This document shows positions 7,941 through 14,949 of a stretch of DNA of 26,826 bases, in pieces (position 1 is the first letter of the stretch; each line of letters begins with the position of its first letter). The notes beneath the pieces are model-generated. The model saw only the letters and a program-made list of their open reading frames with translations. It was not told where the DNA came from and made no database searches. The DNA comes from Desulfobacteraceae bacterium (GTDB lineage Bacteria; Desulfobacterota; Desulfobacteria; Desulfobacterales; SG8-13): positions 1 through 26,826 of the forward strand of contig JARFQH010000230.1 in assembly GCA_029287875.1 (NCBI GenBank). The letters are read 5' to 3'. Made by a program: the position numbers and the translations under genes.

Positions 7941-7952
7941 ACAATATATTGT
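7941..7952. promoter_or_regulatory. Palindrome ACAATATATTGT, possible operator
   Basis: A perfect 12-bp palindrome 44 bases before the TTG start of the ribbon-helix-helix-like gene, in an AT-rich promoter-like stretch. RHH proteins commonly repress themselves through short palindromes, so this is a reasonable autoregulatory site. Confidence 0.35.
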
Positions 7953-7995
7953 GTTATTGTTGATTTTAAAGCACAATAGAGAGGGGGGCAAACAA

Positions 7996-8277
7996 TTGGC
8001 CGATCCAAAAAGCCGTTCAACCATTCTACTCGATCGAGACGCTCACCGGGCATTAAAGATTGCTGCAAGTTTCACAGGGCAAACACTTTCCGAGGCTATT
8101 GATGTCGCCGCGTGGCTTTTTGTTGAAGAAACCGAGCGACATATCGAGGCTTCTTGCACAAAGAATACCTGCGGATTTAAGGTCGCGGAAGCGCTCCGGC
8201 GCCTATCCCGCGCCGAAAAGGCAGCCATGCGCGAGGCCGATCGTGCCGTACTGAAAGACACCGGGTTGGCTGAGTAA
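7996..8277 (+). CDS. Ribbon-helix-helix-like small DNA-binding protein
   Basis: A 93-residue protein. The TTG start at 7996 is chosen because GAGGGGGG lies seven bases upstream; the frame is open to 7951 without a better start. Residues about 7-45 (STILLDRDAHRALKIAASFTGQTLSEAIDVAAWLFVEE) match the ribbon-helix-helix pattern of a polar beta strand followed by two helices, as in antitoxins and plasmid copy-control repressors. The C-terminal half is charged and helical (VAEALRRLSRAEKAAMREADRAVL). No toxin gene follows; the next features are a repeat and a tRNA. It could be an orphan antitoxin or a small regulator. Confidence 0.6.
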   Translation: MADPKSRSTILLDRDAHRALKIAASFTGQTLSEAIDVAAWLFVEETERHIEASCTKNTCGFKVAEALRRLSRAEKAAMREADRAVLKDTGLAE

Positions 8278-8312
8278 TCTCAAAAACTCCGTACCGGACG
8301 TGAAGTCATAGA

Positions 8313-8418
8313 TATAGGCTTTAAGATAAAGATTTTGGCAAGGCTAGAGGGAGGAGGCTGTATTGTAATACGCCGACGACCGATAACGCAGTCCATAAAC
8401 TTTATCGTAAAGTCTATA
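8313..8418 (+). repeat. Dispersed ~107-bp element, copy B
   Basis: The second copy of the element at 227-333, in the same + orientation. The core GTATTGTAATACGCCGACG is unchanged. The ends TATAGGCTTTAAGATAAAG and CTTTATCGTAAAGTCTATA are inverted repeats with a few mismatches. It lies 61 bases beyond the 3' end of tRNA-Trp, on the opposite strand to that tRNA. Confidence 0.8.
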
Positions 8419-8479
8419 GCCATTGTATCGGCACACAAAGTAAAGGGTTTACAGACTTGATGCCTGTCCCTTGTTATTG

Positions 8480-8555
8480 TGGCAGGCCAGGAGGGATTCG
8501 AACCCCCATCACCCGGATTTGGAGTCCGGTGCTCTACCATTAGAGCTACTGGCCT
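8480..8555 (-). tRNA. tRNA-Trp (anticodon CCA)
   Basis: On the minus strand the acceptor AGGCCAG pairs with CTGGCCT. The D arm has AGCTCTAATGGTAGAGC, the anticodon loop CTCCAAA carries CCA (8520-8522 on the + strand), the T loop has GGTTCGAATCC and CCA is encoded. The usual tuf, secE and nusG neighbours are absent, so this tRNA is solitary here. Confidence 0.96.
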
Positions 8556-8668
8556 GTGTCATTAAACCGATAGGGCGCTGGCTCGAGTTTGCGATATATA
8601 TATCTGTGCCCGGCTCATGACAAGGCTTAAAATTCGGCGTTCGCTTGTTTTGAACCGGTCCACGGCCT

Positions 8669-8832
8669 TAGTGGCCCTATTCGTAAATACGGTGGCATTC
8701 AATGACCGATGCATCCCGCCGCGCTATGTTGCTCGGCGCTCGCATACGCTTGATATGCTTGCTTCTCGCGCCTTGCGCGGCGGGCGCCTCTGTCATCTCG
8801 GTGCGTCACCTTATTTACGAACAGGACCACTT
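8669..8832. repeat. 165-bp palindromic (MITE-like) element, copy C
   Basis: The ends form a long imperfect inverted repeat: GTGGCCCTATTCGTAAATA at the left against TATTTACGAACAGGACCAC at the right. Inner arms are GCATCCCGCCGCGC and GCGCGGCGGGCGCC. It shares GATGCATCCCG, CGCGCCTTGC and CGGGCGCCTC at matching positions with copy D at 26448-26613. No transposase is encoded. Short open frames across it are not credible genes. It fills most of the gap between tRNA-Trp and the sigma-54 promoter. Confidence 0.75.
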
Positions 8833-8950
8833 AGTCATGTGAAGTTTTTTTCATATAATTCACTCCTCGATTCCACAACATCATCCAGCGACGACATCGT
8901 TCTTTTTCACTAACTGTACGAATATAATATACAATTTAAATTTGCATACC

Positions 8951-8967
8951 CTGGCACAAATCATGCT
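8951..8967 (+). promoter_or_regulatory. Sigma-54 (RpoN) promoter
   Basis: CTGGCACAAATCATGCT matches the -24/-12 consensus TGGCAC-N5-TTGC with one mismatch. GG (8953-8954) and GC (8965-8966) are exactly 12 bases apart. Transcription would start near 8978, 45 bases before the ATG at 9023. A TGTA-N11-TACA inverted repeat (8915-8933) lies just upstream, but it is closer than a usual activator site. Confidence 0.75.
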
Positions 8968-9022
8968 TGGATTCTTTTCAACTTTAAAATTTTCAGGATC
9001 AACGATCACCGAGAGACGATTT

Positions 9023-9241
9023 ATGGAAGCCAAAACGATCGAGTGCCGACATTGCCGCCAGAAGCATGTGTTGCTGCGTGATTCGCAGACGGGTATGTGG
9101 GAATTAACGGTAGGACACGCCTCTATCAGCAATTCATCTTGGGAGTATCTAAAAGAAACCTGGCTGGACATCCATCACGGCGGGTGCGCGGACAAGACCA
9201 ACACCCTCGACATGCGCACGGGTGTGCTGGAAGCTGTCTAA
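9023..9241 (+). CDS. Small CxxC protein under sigma-54 control
   Basis: A 72-residue protein. The ATG at 9023 is chosen because GAGAG lies seven bases upstream and the sigma-54 start site near 8978 excludes the longer frame beginning at 8942. It starts MEAKTIECRHCRQKHVLL; Cys8 and Cys11 with His52 and Cys55 (HHGGC) could form a single zinc site. The rest reads as a mixed fold with a WEYLKETWLDIHH segment and no membrane helix. I do not recognise the family. Sigma-54 control means it needs an enhancer-binding protein, so it probably answers a specific signal. It converges with the ATPase gene, leaving 16 bases between stops. Confidence 0.7.
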   Translation: MEAKTIECRHCRQKHVLLRDSQTGMWELTVGHASISNSSWEYLKETWLDIHHGGCADKTNTLDMRTGVLEAV

Positions 9242-9257
9242 TCCGTTTTGAAGAGAA

Positions 9258-9962
9258 CTAACTGGTTTCAGTGATCAGCATCGTGGCTGGGTCCAACATC
9301 AGACCGGTTTGTTCCCCGACGTTTTCCTGGCCTTTCAACGCCCTAATATGAATGTCTTTGCCCTGCGGCTTAAGGTAAAGAATCACGTCAAAAAGATCCA
9401 CCAGACCGGCCATCTGGGTCGGGATACCTCTGGGGTCCGGTATTTCGTGTCGGTGGGTGCGAACGGTGAACCAGGCGTGACAGCCTCGTCTTTGGGTCAG
9501 TTCCTTCAATTCTACCAATGGAGGGCGCACGGTTTGATCGAAGGGTAGACCGTCAATGATAATGACGTGGGGCGAAAAGATGTTTTGCTCGACCAGGTCG
9601 GTGAGCCGCTCGTCAAGTTTGGGGACGCTGAATCCCTCCACCCGGAAGGTCATGATAAACCGGTGAGGCAGCAGGGTATCCCAAAGTTCGTTTGCCGGTT
9701 TGACATTGTACTGACGAGCGATGTGATTAAATACCTCGGTATACCACAGGTTGACCTTGTCGACCGGGTCTTCTAAGCTGATGTGGAGGACATTCCAGCC
9801 CTCCAAAAGGGAATTGAGAGATATTTGCACCAGCAGAGCCGTTTTTCCAACTCCGGCCCTCGCCAACACGGCACCGAAACCACCGACCGGAAGAAGGCTT
9901 TTTTGGGGATCTTTTTGCATGAACCGCAATGGATTGCGCAGGATTAGGTCGTTTTTGAGCAT
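9258..9962 (-). CDS. RecA/KaiC-like P-loop ATPase
   Basis: A 234-residue protein with Walker A LARAGVGKTA (residues 33-42), a strand-helix unit NVLHISLEDPVDKV, and Walker B HVIIIDG (residues 132-138). This order fits the RecA/DnaB/KaiC branch of P-loop ATPases. The ATG at 9962 has AAAGGAG seven bases upstream and gives the expected N-terminus MLKNDLILRNPLRF. The frame stays open for a further 84 codons to 10214, but that segment is low complexity and unlike the family. No DNA-binding or KaiC double domain is present. From memory, close relatives exist in deltaproteobacteria without assigned function. The partner or substrate is unknown. Confidence 0.8.
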   Translation of the reverse strand: MLKNDLILRNPLRFMQKDPQKSLLPVGGFGAVLARAGVGKTALLVQISLNSLLEGWNVLHISLEDPVDKVNLWYTEVFNHIARQYNVKPANELWDTLLPHRFIMTFRVEGFSVPKLDERLTDLVEQNIFSPHVIIIDGLPFDQTVRPPLVELKELTQRRGCHAWFTVRTHRHEIPDPRGIPTQMAGLVDLFDVILYLKPQGKDIHIRALKGQENVGEQTGLMLDPATMLITETS

Positions 9963-10240
9963 GTTCAGGCTCCTTTCCTTGAGGTAGACGAGCCGATTCG
10001 ATTTCGCAGACGACTGCTGCTTGTCGGCCGAGTCGGCACCCGTGGCTTTGCGGTGACCCACGCGGCGCATTGCGGTGCTCGCCAAAACAACGCCGGCGGC
10101 TAAGATACGCCTGGGTTCGAGCCGCACACTCTCTGTCCCAGGCGTCTGATTTTCCAGTTGCTTGATTTTGTATTCCATCGGCATCGCGAGTTTAAAATCG
10201 CATTGGGTCGCCAAGGCGCGTTACGACCAAACAACAGACC

Positions 10241-12322
10241 CTACGCCACTTTTTTTCTTTCGAGAACCTTTTTGGCAAGCTCTTCAGTGATCGACTGCGG
10301 CAACTGCTTGTAGGTGGAAAACTCCATCGTAAACTGCGCTTTGCCCTGGGTGAGTGAGCGCAGAACAGTTGAGTATCCGAACATTTCCGCCAGTGGCACC
10401 TGGGCTTCGATCACGCAAATGACGCCTTCGTCCTGAGCGCCGAGAATCATGCCGCGGCGCTGGTTCAGTGAGCCCATGACCGACCCCTGAAACTCGGTCG
10501 GACTTTCCACCACGACTTTCATTATCGGTTCGTGAATCACCGGATGGGCCTTCAGATAGGCTTCCATAAAGGCGGAACGGGCAGCCGCCATAAAGGCGAT
10601 CTCGGATGAATCGACCGAGTGGGCGGCCCCATCGTCAAGCACGACTTTGATACCGGTGACCGGAAATTCCATCTTTGGCCCCTTTTTCAGACATCCGCGA
10701 AAGCCTTTTTCACAGGCTGGGATGAACTGGGTCGGAATGGCCCCGCCGAACACCTGATTTTCGAAGACGAACTCTTCGCCTTCGACCGGCTCTATATATC
10801 CGGCCACCCGGCCGTACTGACCGGCGCCACCGGTCTGTTTCTTGTGGGTGTAATTGAAATCGGCCCTGCGGGTGATGGTTTCTCGATAGGCGACCTGCGG
10901 TTGGCCGGTTTCCACGGCGGCATTGTACTCACGCCGCATGCGCTCCACATAGACCTCGAGATGAAGTTCACCCATCCCCTCTATAATCGTTTCGTTCGTC
11001 TCTTCGTTGACATGGGTGCGAAAGGTCGGGTCCTCTTTTGTGAAGCGGTTCAAGGCCTTGGACATGTTGATCTGGGCCTTGTTGTCTTTGGGCACGATCG
11101 CCAGTGATATGACCGGTTGGGGGATGAACATCGAGGTCATGCTCACGTTGATGCCGGGGCTGACAAAGGTGTCGCCGGAGGCGCAGTCCACACCGAAAAG
11201 AGCGCCGATGTAACCGGCAGGAATTGATACGATCTCTTCCATCTGGTCAGCATGCATCCGCACGACCCGGCCGACTTTAATTTTTCTACCGGTGCGCATG
11301 TTGACGATGGATTCGCCCTTTGCGAGCGTGCCCTGGTAGACGCGAACATAGGAAAGTTGACCGTATTGCCCGTCTTCGAGCTTGAATGCCAAGGCCACCA
11401 GCGGCGCTTGGGGATCGGAGGTGAGTGTAACGGGTTTTTCGTCTTTTCCCATGTCCAAGGCCTCGTTTTGTATGTCGGCCGGACAAGGCAGGAAGCGGGT
11501 TACGGCATCAAGAAGCGTCTGAACGCCCTTGTTTTTATAGGCCGATCCTAAAAAGACCGGTGTCATTGCCCGGGCAATAGTTCCCCTGCGAACAGCCTCG
11601 ATGATCAGTTCCGGCGTGACCTTTTCTTCAAGGGCGGCTTCGGTCAATTCGTCTGAAAACATGGCCGCCGCATCGATCAGGGCCTCCCTTTTCTCGAGAG
11701 CCAGCGTTACCAGGGTTTCCGGTATCTCTGCTTCGCGCAGTTCTTCACCATTGGGCCCCTCGAAATAAAGGGCCTTCATGCTCACCAGGTCTACCAGACC
11801 CTGAAGGTCAGCTTCCAGGCCGATTGGGATCTGCATGGCAACCGGTTTGTGGCCCAGTTTTTGTGCGAGCTGCCGGATCACACGCTCCGGATTGGCACCG
11901 TTTCGGTCGCATTTGTTGATAAAGGCGATAAAGGGAACGTTGTAGCGCCGCATTTGTTGATCGACAGTGATTGACTGGGATTGAACCCCCCCTACAGCGC
12001 ACAGCACCAGAATCGCACCGTCGAGAACCCGCAGGGATCGCTCTACCTCGATGGTGAAATCGACGTGGCCCGGCGTGTCGATGATATTGATTTCATGGCC
12101 GTTCCATTGGCAAAAGGTGGCGGCCGAAGCGATGGTGATGCCGCGCTCACGTTCTAGTTCCATCGAATCCATGGTCGCACCGATGCCGTCCTTACCTCTG
12201 ACATCGTGGATCGCATGAATTCGGTGCGTGTAATAAAGGATGCGTTCCGTCAGCGTGGTCTTGCCGGAATCGATGTGTGCGCTGATGCCGATGTTTCTGA
12301 CGCGTTTTTGTTCGCTGATCAT
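10241..12322 (-). CDS. fusA: Elongation factor G, spdEFG1/mitochondrial-EFG1-like subtype
   Basis: A full-length, 693-residue translational GTPase that drives tRNA-mRNA translocation. Motifs in order are G1 GISAHIDSGKTT (about 12-23), switch I RERGITIASAAT, G3 DTPGH and G4 NKCD. These are followed by domains II to V, with GGAGQYGRVAGYIEP in domain IV. The G1 spelling with Ser before GKTT, rather than AHIDAGKTT, and IHDVRGKDG are features I associate with the spdEFG1/mtEFG1 lineage. It is not in a str operon: no rpsL, rpsG or tuf is nearby. GAGG lies about seven bases before the ATG. A terminator in its leader (12433-12473) and a possible leader ORF overlapping its start (ATGA) suggest attenuation. 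Confidence 0.95.
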   Translation of the reverse strand: MISEQKRVRNIGISAHIDSGKTTLTERILYYTHRIHAIHDVRGKDGIGATMDSMELERERGITIASAATFCQWNGHEINIIDTPGHVDFTIEVERSLRVLDGAILVLCAVGGVQSQSITVDQQMRRYNVPFIAFINKCDRNGANPERVIRQLAQKLGHKPVAMQIPIGLEADLQGLVDLVSMKALYFEGPNGEELREAEIPETLVTLALEKREALIDAAAMFSDELTEAALEEKVTPELIIEAVRRGTIARAMTPVFLGSAYKNKGVQTLLDAVTRFLPCPADIQNEALDMGKDEKPVTLTSDPQAPLVALAFKLEDGQYGQLSYVRVYQGTLAKGESIVNMRTGRKIKVGRVVRMHADQMEEIVSIPAGYIGALFGVDCASGDTFVSPGINVSMTSMFIPQPVISLAIVPKDNKAQINMSKALNRFTKEDPTFRTHVNEETNETIIEGMGELHLEVYVERMRREYNAAVETGQPQVAYRETITRRADFNYTHKKQTGGAGQYGRVAGYIEPVEGEEFVFENQVFGGAIPTQFIPACEKGFRGCLKKGPKMEFPVTGIKVVLDDGAAHSVDSSEIAFMAAARSAFMEAYLKAHPVIHEPIMKVVVESPTEFQGSVMGSLNQRRGMILGAQDEGVICVIEAQVPLAEMFGYSTVLRSLTQGKAQFTMEFSTYKQLPQSITEELAKKVLERKKVA

Positions 12323-12432
12323 ATCCCTGCCTCTTCTGGTGAACTGTTGTGATGACCCGCTGGTGCAATCGCCATCTTGGCAATGTTATTGCGTAAGCGG
12401 GGCGGAAAAATTTTAAACCGGTCATCGTCGCT

Positions 12433-12473
12433 AAAAAAAAGCCCTTCATTTGGATGTCGCTGCCAGATGAAGG
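12433..12473 (-). terminator. Intrinsic terminator in the fusA leader
   Basis: Read on the minus strand: CCTTCATCTGG, a 9-base loop, CCAAATGAAGG (10 of 11 pairs), GC, then eight T's. It lies 111 bases upstream of the fusA start codon and 231 bases after the Smr gene. It either ends a transcript from the Smr gene or from a leader promoter, or acts as an attenuator for fusA. Confidence 0.8.
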
Positions 12474-12703
12474 ACCTCATAACGGACCAGGTGCAGGACC
12501 AGATTCAGTATCAGATGACGGTCTTTACCTGATCGGTCTACCGACATTATAACGTTTAAACCAGGAATAATCGTTATTTTTTTTATTCTTGTCAAGCATT
12601 TTTAAAAGATCAACCGTTTTGAATACGAAAATTATTGGATCTGCGCAAATTGACCCGTGCCTGTTTTTATAAAGTTGTCGGCTGCAACCCAATGTTAACT
12701 TTA
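12474..12703 (-). promoter_or_regulatory. Promoter and leader region upstream of fusA
   Basis: An AT-rich stretch without a convincing gene. On the minus strand TATAAT occurs at 12546-12551, which would start an RNA near 12538 that reaches the terminator after about 105 bases. A TTGACA at 12590-12595 is too far from it (38 bases) to be its -35. The region could hold a leader RNA or a small RNA of ~100 nt. Confidence 0.35.
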
Positions 12704-13411
12704 TCAGCGCCGGCGCTTTTTTCTGAATTGCCGGGTCACCGGCCGCTGTCGAAGCAGCACGTATGTCGCTCCGGCGCCGCCATCGCAAAGACGCGCGCTT
12801 GTAAAGGCCATCACCCATTTGCGCCATGTGCCGCGCGTCAACCAATCCCGAACTTTTGTCTTGAGAATAGGGCGTCTTGGTGATGACAAACCGCGACCGT
12901 GCACGACCAGTACGGCCCGTTTACCGCTGCGGATTGCCTCTCGCAAGAAATCATCAACAGCCCGTTCGGCGTCAGGCGCACTCAAGCCGTGTAAATCGAT
13001 ATGGGCCTGAATCGAAAAGCGGCCTCCGTGAAGATGCCGGGTTGCCCTCGGGTGGACGCGGTGACCGACGCCTTCGTGGTACTCCGGCGTGTCGGCGACA
13101 ATAAAACCGTCACCGGATTGAACCAACTCGTCGAGTCGGCGCAGAACATCGCATTGAGGCCGGCACGGTTCTTTGTGGATCAATACCGCAGCAAGGTCTT
13201 CGTCCGGGCTGTATTTGTCCTGCACGATCGGCGCCACGCCGCTCATGGCTTTTTTGAAAAGGTCTCGTTCGCGCACCGGGTCCTCTGCGTCATGGGTCCC
13301 GATGCTTGCAGGGAGTTTCGGACCGGGATATAGCGGCAAGGATTCAATTTTTAATAGCCGGCCCAGTTGTTTGAAAGGCTTGAAGCTTCCCGTACGCCTG
13401 TTGTCATTCAT
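12704..13411 (-). CDS. Smr-domain protein
   Basis: A 235-residue protein. The C-terminal Smr domain (about residues 137-225) has IDLHGLSAPDAERAV at its start, VVHGRGLSSP in the middle and GGAGATYVLL at the end, all hallmark motifs. The domain is shared with the MutS2 C-terminus and stand-alone YdaL/SmrA/B-type proteins, which cleave or nick RNA or DNA. The N-terminal 130 residues are charged and probably largely disordered, and the last residues are strongly basic (RKKRRR). Length and layout fit the stand-alone Smr family. The start has only a weak ribosome site. It faces away from the roadblock operon. Confidence 0.9.
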   Translation of the reverse strand: MNDNRRTGSFKPFKQLGRLLKIESLPLYPGPKLPASIGTHDAEDPVRERDLFKKAMSGVAPIVQDKYSPDEDLAAVLIHKEPCRPQCDVLRRLDELVQSGDGFIVADTPEYHEGVGHRVHPRATRHLHGGRFSIQAHIDLHGLSAPDAERAVDDFLREAIRSGKRAVLVVHGRGLSSPRRPILKTKVRDWLTRGTWRKWVMAFTSARLCDGGAGATYVLLRQRPVTRQFRKKRRR

Positions 13412-13797
13412 CGTAACATAACCCGGTGTGTCGGCGGTTTTTCCTTCAATCGCCTATTATCATAATCACGTACACGAAAAAGTCACTCGTGCGTGCCGCT
13501 GTGACCAGGGCACCCATATCTGACCGCCCCGTATCATCTTACTGCGCCTTGCATCGGAATTCGGCGGGTGTCGGCGTCCACCACGGACAGCGGATTAATT
13601 TTTCTATACTTTTCCAAATGTTAAAACATAGAAGTGTCTGATCAACGACGAAATTTATCTTGATAAACTGGGTATAAATTTGGTATTCTTATATGTTAGA
13701 AGTATATCAAAATTATGACATAGTATTTTTTTGTATTTCATTAGTCGTATCAAATTGATACGCACGGATTGAATCAATTTTTTGGGGAGGCGGCCAA
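13412..13797. other. Divergent intergenic region of about 385 bases
   Basis: It separates the minus-strand Smr gene from the plus-strand roadblock/GTPase operon. The right half is AT-rich. TTGATA (13660-13665) with TATTCT (13684-13689), 18-base spacer, is a weak sigma-70 candidate, and a perfect 17-bp inverted repeat lies at 13746-13762. No coding region is convincing. Confidence 0.5.
13746..13762. promoter_or_regulatory. Inverted repeat CGTATCA-AAT-TGATACG, possible operator
   Basis: Perfect 7-bp arms and a 3-base centre, 35 bases before the first gene of the roadblock/MglA operon and without a T-run. Its symmetry and position suit a dimeric regulator of that operon. Confidence 0.45.
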
Positions 13798-14202
13798 TTG
13801 TCATACACGCTCGGTCAAGAACAGCTGGATGGAATCGAAAATGTCTTGCAGCAGGATCTTATCGATATTGGGGTGAGCTGCGTGTTTATCATCGATATGG
13901 CGGGCAACATCATCGCTAACCGGGACAACGGAGAGAGCCAGCACGATGTATATTCTCTGGCAGCTCTGGCGGCAGGAAACTTCGGTGCTGTCAGCGCCAT
14001 GGCCAAAATCATCGGTGAAGGAGAATTCTCGCTGCTTTTCCACAAAGGTGTAAAAGAAAATATTCATTTTAACAAAATTGTTTCCGAATTTCTGATGATT
14101 ACGATTTTCAGCAACGACATCTCACTTGGTTTTCTGCGCCTCAAAGTCAACGAAGCCGTCGAGAAAATTAAGACCGCCCTGGGAGCGATTGAGGTGCCCT
14201 GA
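13798..14202 (+). CDS. Roadblock/LC7 (MglB-like) protein
   Basis: A 134-residue protein starting at TTG, with GGGGAGG seven bases upstream. The fold signature of roadblock/LC7 proteins is visible: CVFIIDMAGNIIANRD (strand-turn-strand), then DVYSLAALAAGNFGAVSAMAKIIGE (long helix), GEFSLLFHKG, and FLMITIFSNDISLGFLRLKV. In Myxococcus, MglB is a roadblock homodimer that acts as the GAP of the Ras-like GTPase MglA and sets the lagging pole. Here it directly precedes an MglA-like gene (gap 66 bases to the chosen start), so a GAP or regulator role is the simplest reading. First gene of a nine-gene run. Confidence 0.88.
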   Translation: MSYTLGQEQLDGIENVLQQDLIDIGVSCVFIIDMAGNIIANRDNGESQHDVYSLAALAAGNFGAVSAMAKIIGEGEFSLLFHKGVKENIHFNKIVSEFLMITIFSNDISLGFLRLKVNEAVEKIKTALGAIEVP

Positions 14203-14268
14203 ACCGCTTTGGCATGATATTCCGTTTTTTGTTCGAACTGATTGCAAAAACTTGCAGGTACACGACAC

Positions 14269-14874
14269 ATGGCATTCGTCAATCCCAAGAAGAAAGAAGT
14301 TCAGGTTAAAATCGTCTATTACGGTCCCGGCCGGGGAGGCAAGACGACCAACCTGGAATATATATACGACAAATTTAGCAGTCGTATCAAAACCGAAATG
14401 GTCACTATTAAAACCCATGGCGACCGAACGCTCTTTTTCGATTTTCTGCCGTTCGACATTGGGAAAGTAAACGGCTACGACGTCAAAATTCAATTGTATA
14501 CGGTGCCTGGCCAGGTCAAGTACAATGCGACCCGGCGGCTCGTTTTAAGAGGCGTCGACGGAATGGTTTTCGTGGCAGATGCGATGGCGGTGCGCAGAGA
14601 GAAAAATATCCTGTCGCTGAAAAACCTGCAGGAGAACCTCGCCAATTATAAAAGAAGCATTTTCAAGGTTCCCATGGTTTTGCAGTACAACAAGGTAGAT
14701 CTGGCGGAGCAGGGCATTCCCATATTGCCCGTCGAAACTCTCGAACAGGACCTCAATTCGAAACTGAAAACCGCCTCTTTTCCCGCCAGCGCTCTGATGG
14801 GAACCAACGTTGTCGCCACGTTAAAAAAAATCATTTCTTTAACCATGGCGTCCATTGTGAAGGATTTGAAATAG
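14269..14874 (+). CDS. mglA: MglA-like small Ras-family GTPase
   Basis: A 201-residue GTPase starting MAFVNPKKKEVQVKIVYYGP, as MglA proteins do; the frame is open to a TTG at 14242 but the MAF start fits the family. G1 is GPGRGGKT (19-26), switch I lies near TIKTHGDRTLFFDF, G3 is TVPGQ (78-82) in place of the canonical DxxG, G4 is NKVD (141-144), and SALMG is near 174. The TVPGQ G3 is usual in MglA. MglA binds GTP at one cell pole and controls type IV pilus or gliding machinery. Neighbours are a roadblock protein upstream and, seven genes on, a PilB-type motor. Length and motifs are intact. Confidence 0.93.
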   Translation: MAFVNPKKKEVQVKIVYYGPGRGGKTTNLEYIYDKFSSRIKTEMVTIKTHGDRTLFFDFLPFDIGKVNGYDVKIQLYTVPGQVKYNATRRLVLRGVDGMVFVADAMAVRREKNILSLKNLQENLANYKRSIFKVPMVLQYNKVDLAEQGIPILPVETLEQDLNSKLKTASFPASALMGTNVVATLKKIISLTMASIVKDLK

Positions 14875-14949
14875 TGGTCATCCACCGTTTTCGAGACGCG
14901 GATTGTTTTCGGAACCAAAAATGGCCTGAAGCGAAATAGGGAGAAAATA

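Noticed and set aside
8617..8913. 98-codon ORF between tRNA-Trp and the sigma-54 promoter
   Set aside because: It runs across the palindromic repeat copy C, with no ribosome site or family features.
9963..10214. 84-codon N-terminal extension of the P-loop ATPase
   Set aside because: The ATG at 9962 has AAAGGAG at good spacing and gives the expected family N-terminus; the extension is low complexity.
12546..12595. TTGACA and TATAAT as one promoter upstream of fusA
   Set aside because: The hexamers are 38 bases apart, far beyond the 16-18 needed; only the TATAAT is kept as a candidate -10.
13426..13641. 71-codon ORF in the divergent intergenic region
   Set aside because: No ribosome site, no protein-like composition and no recognisable motif.
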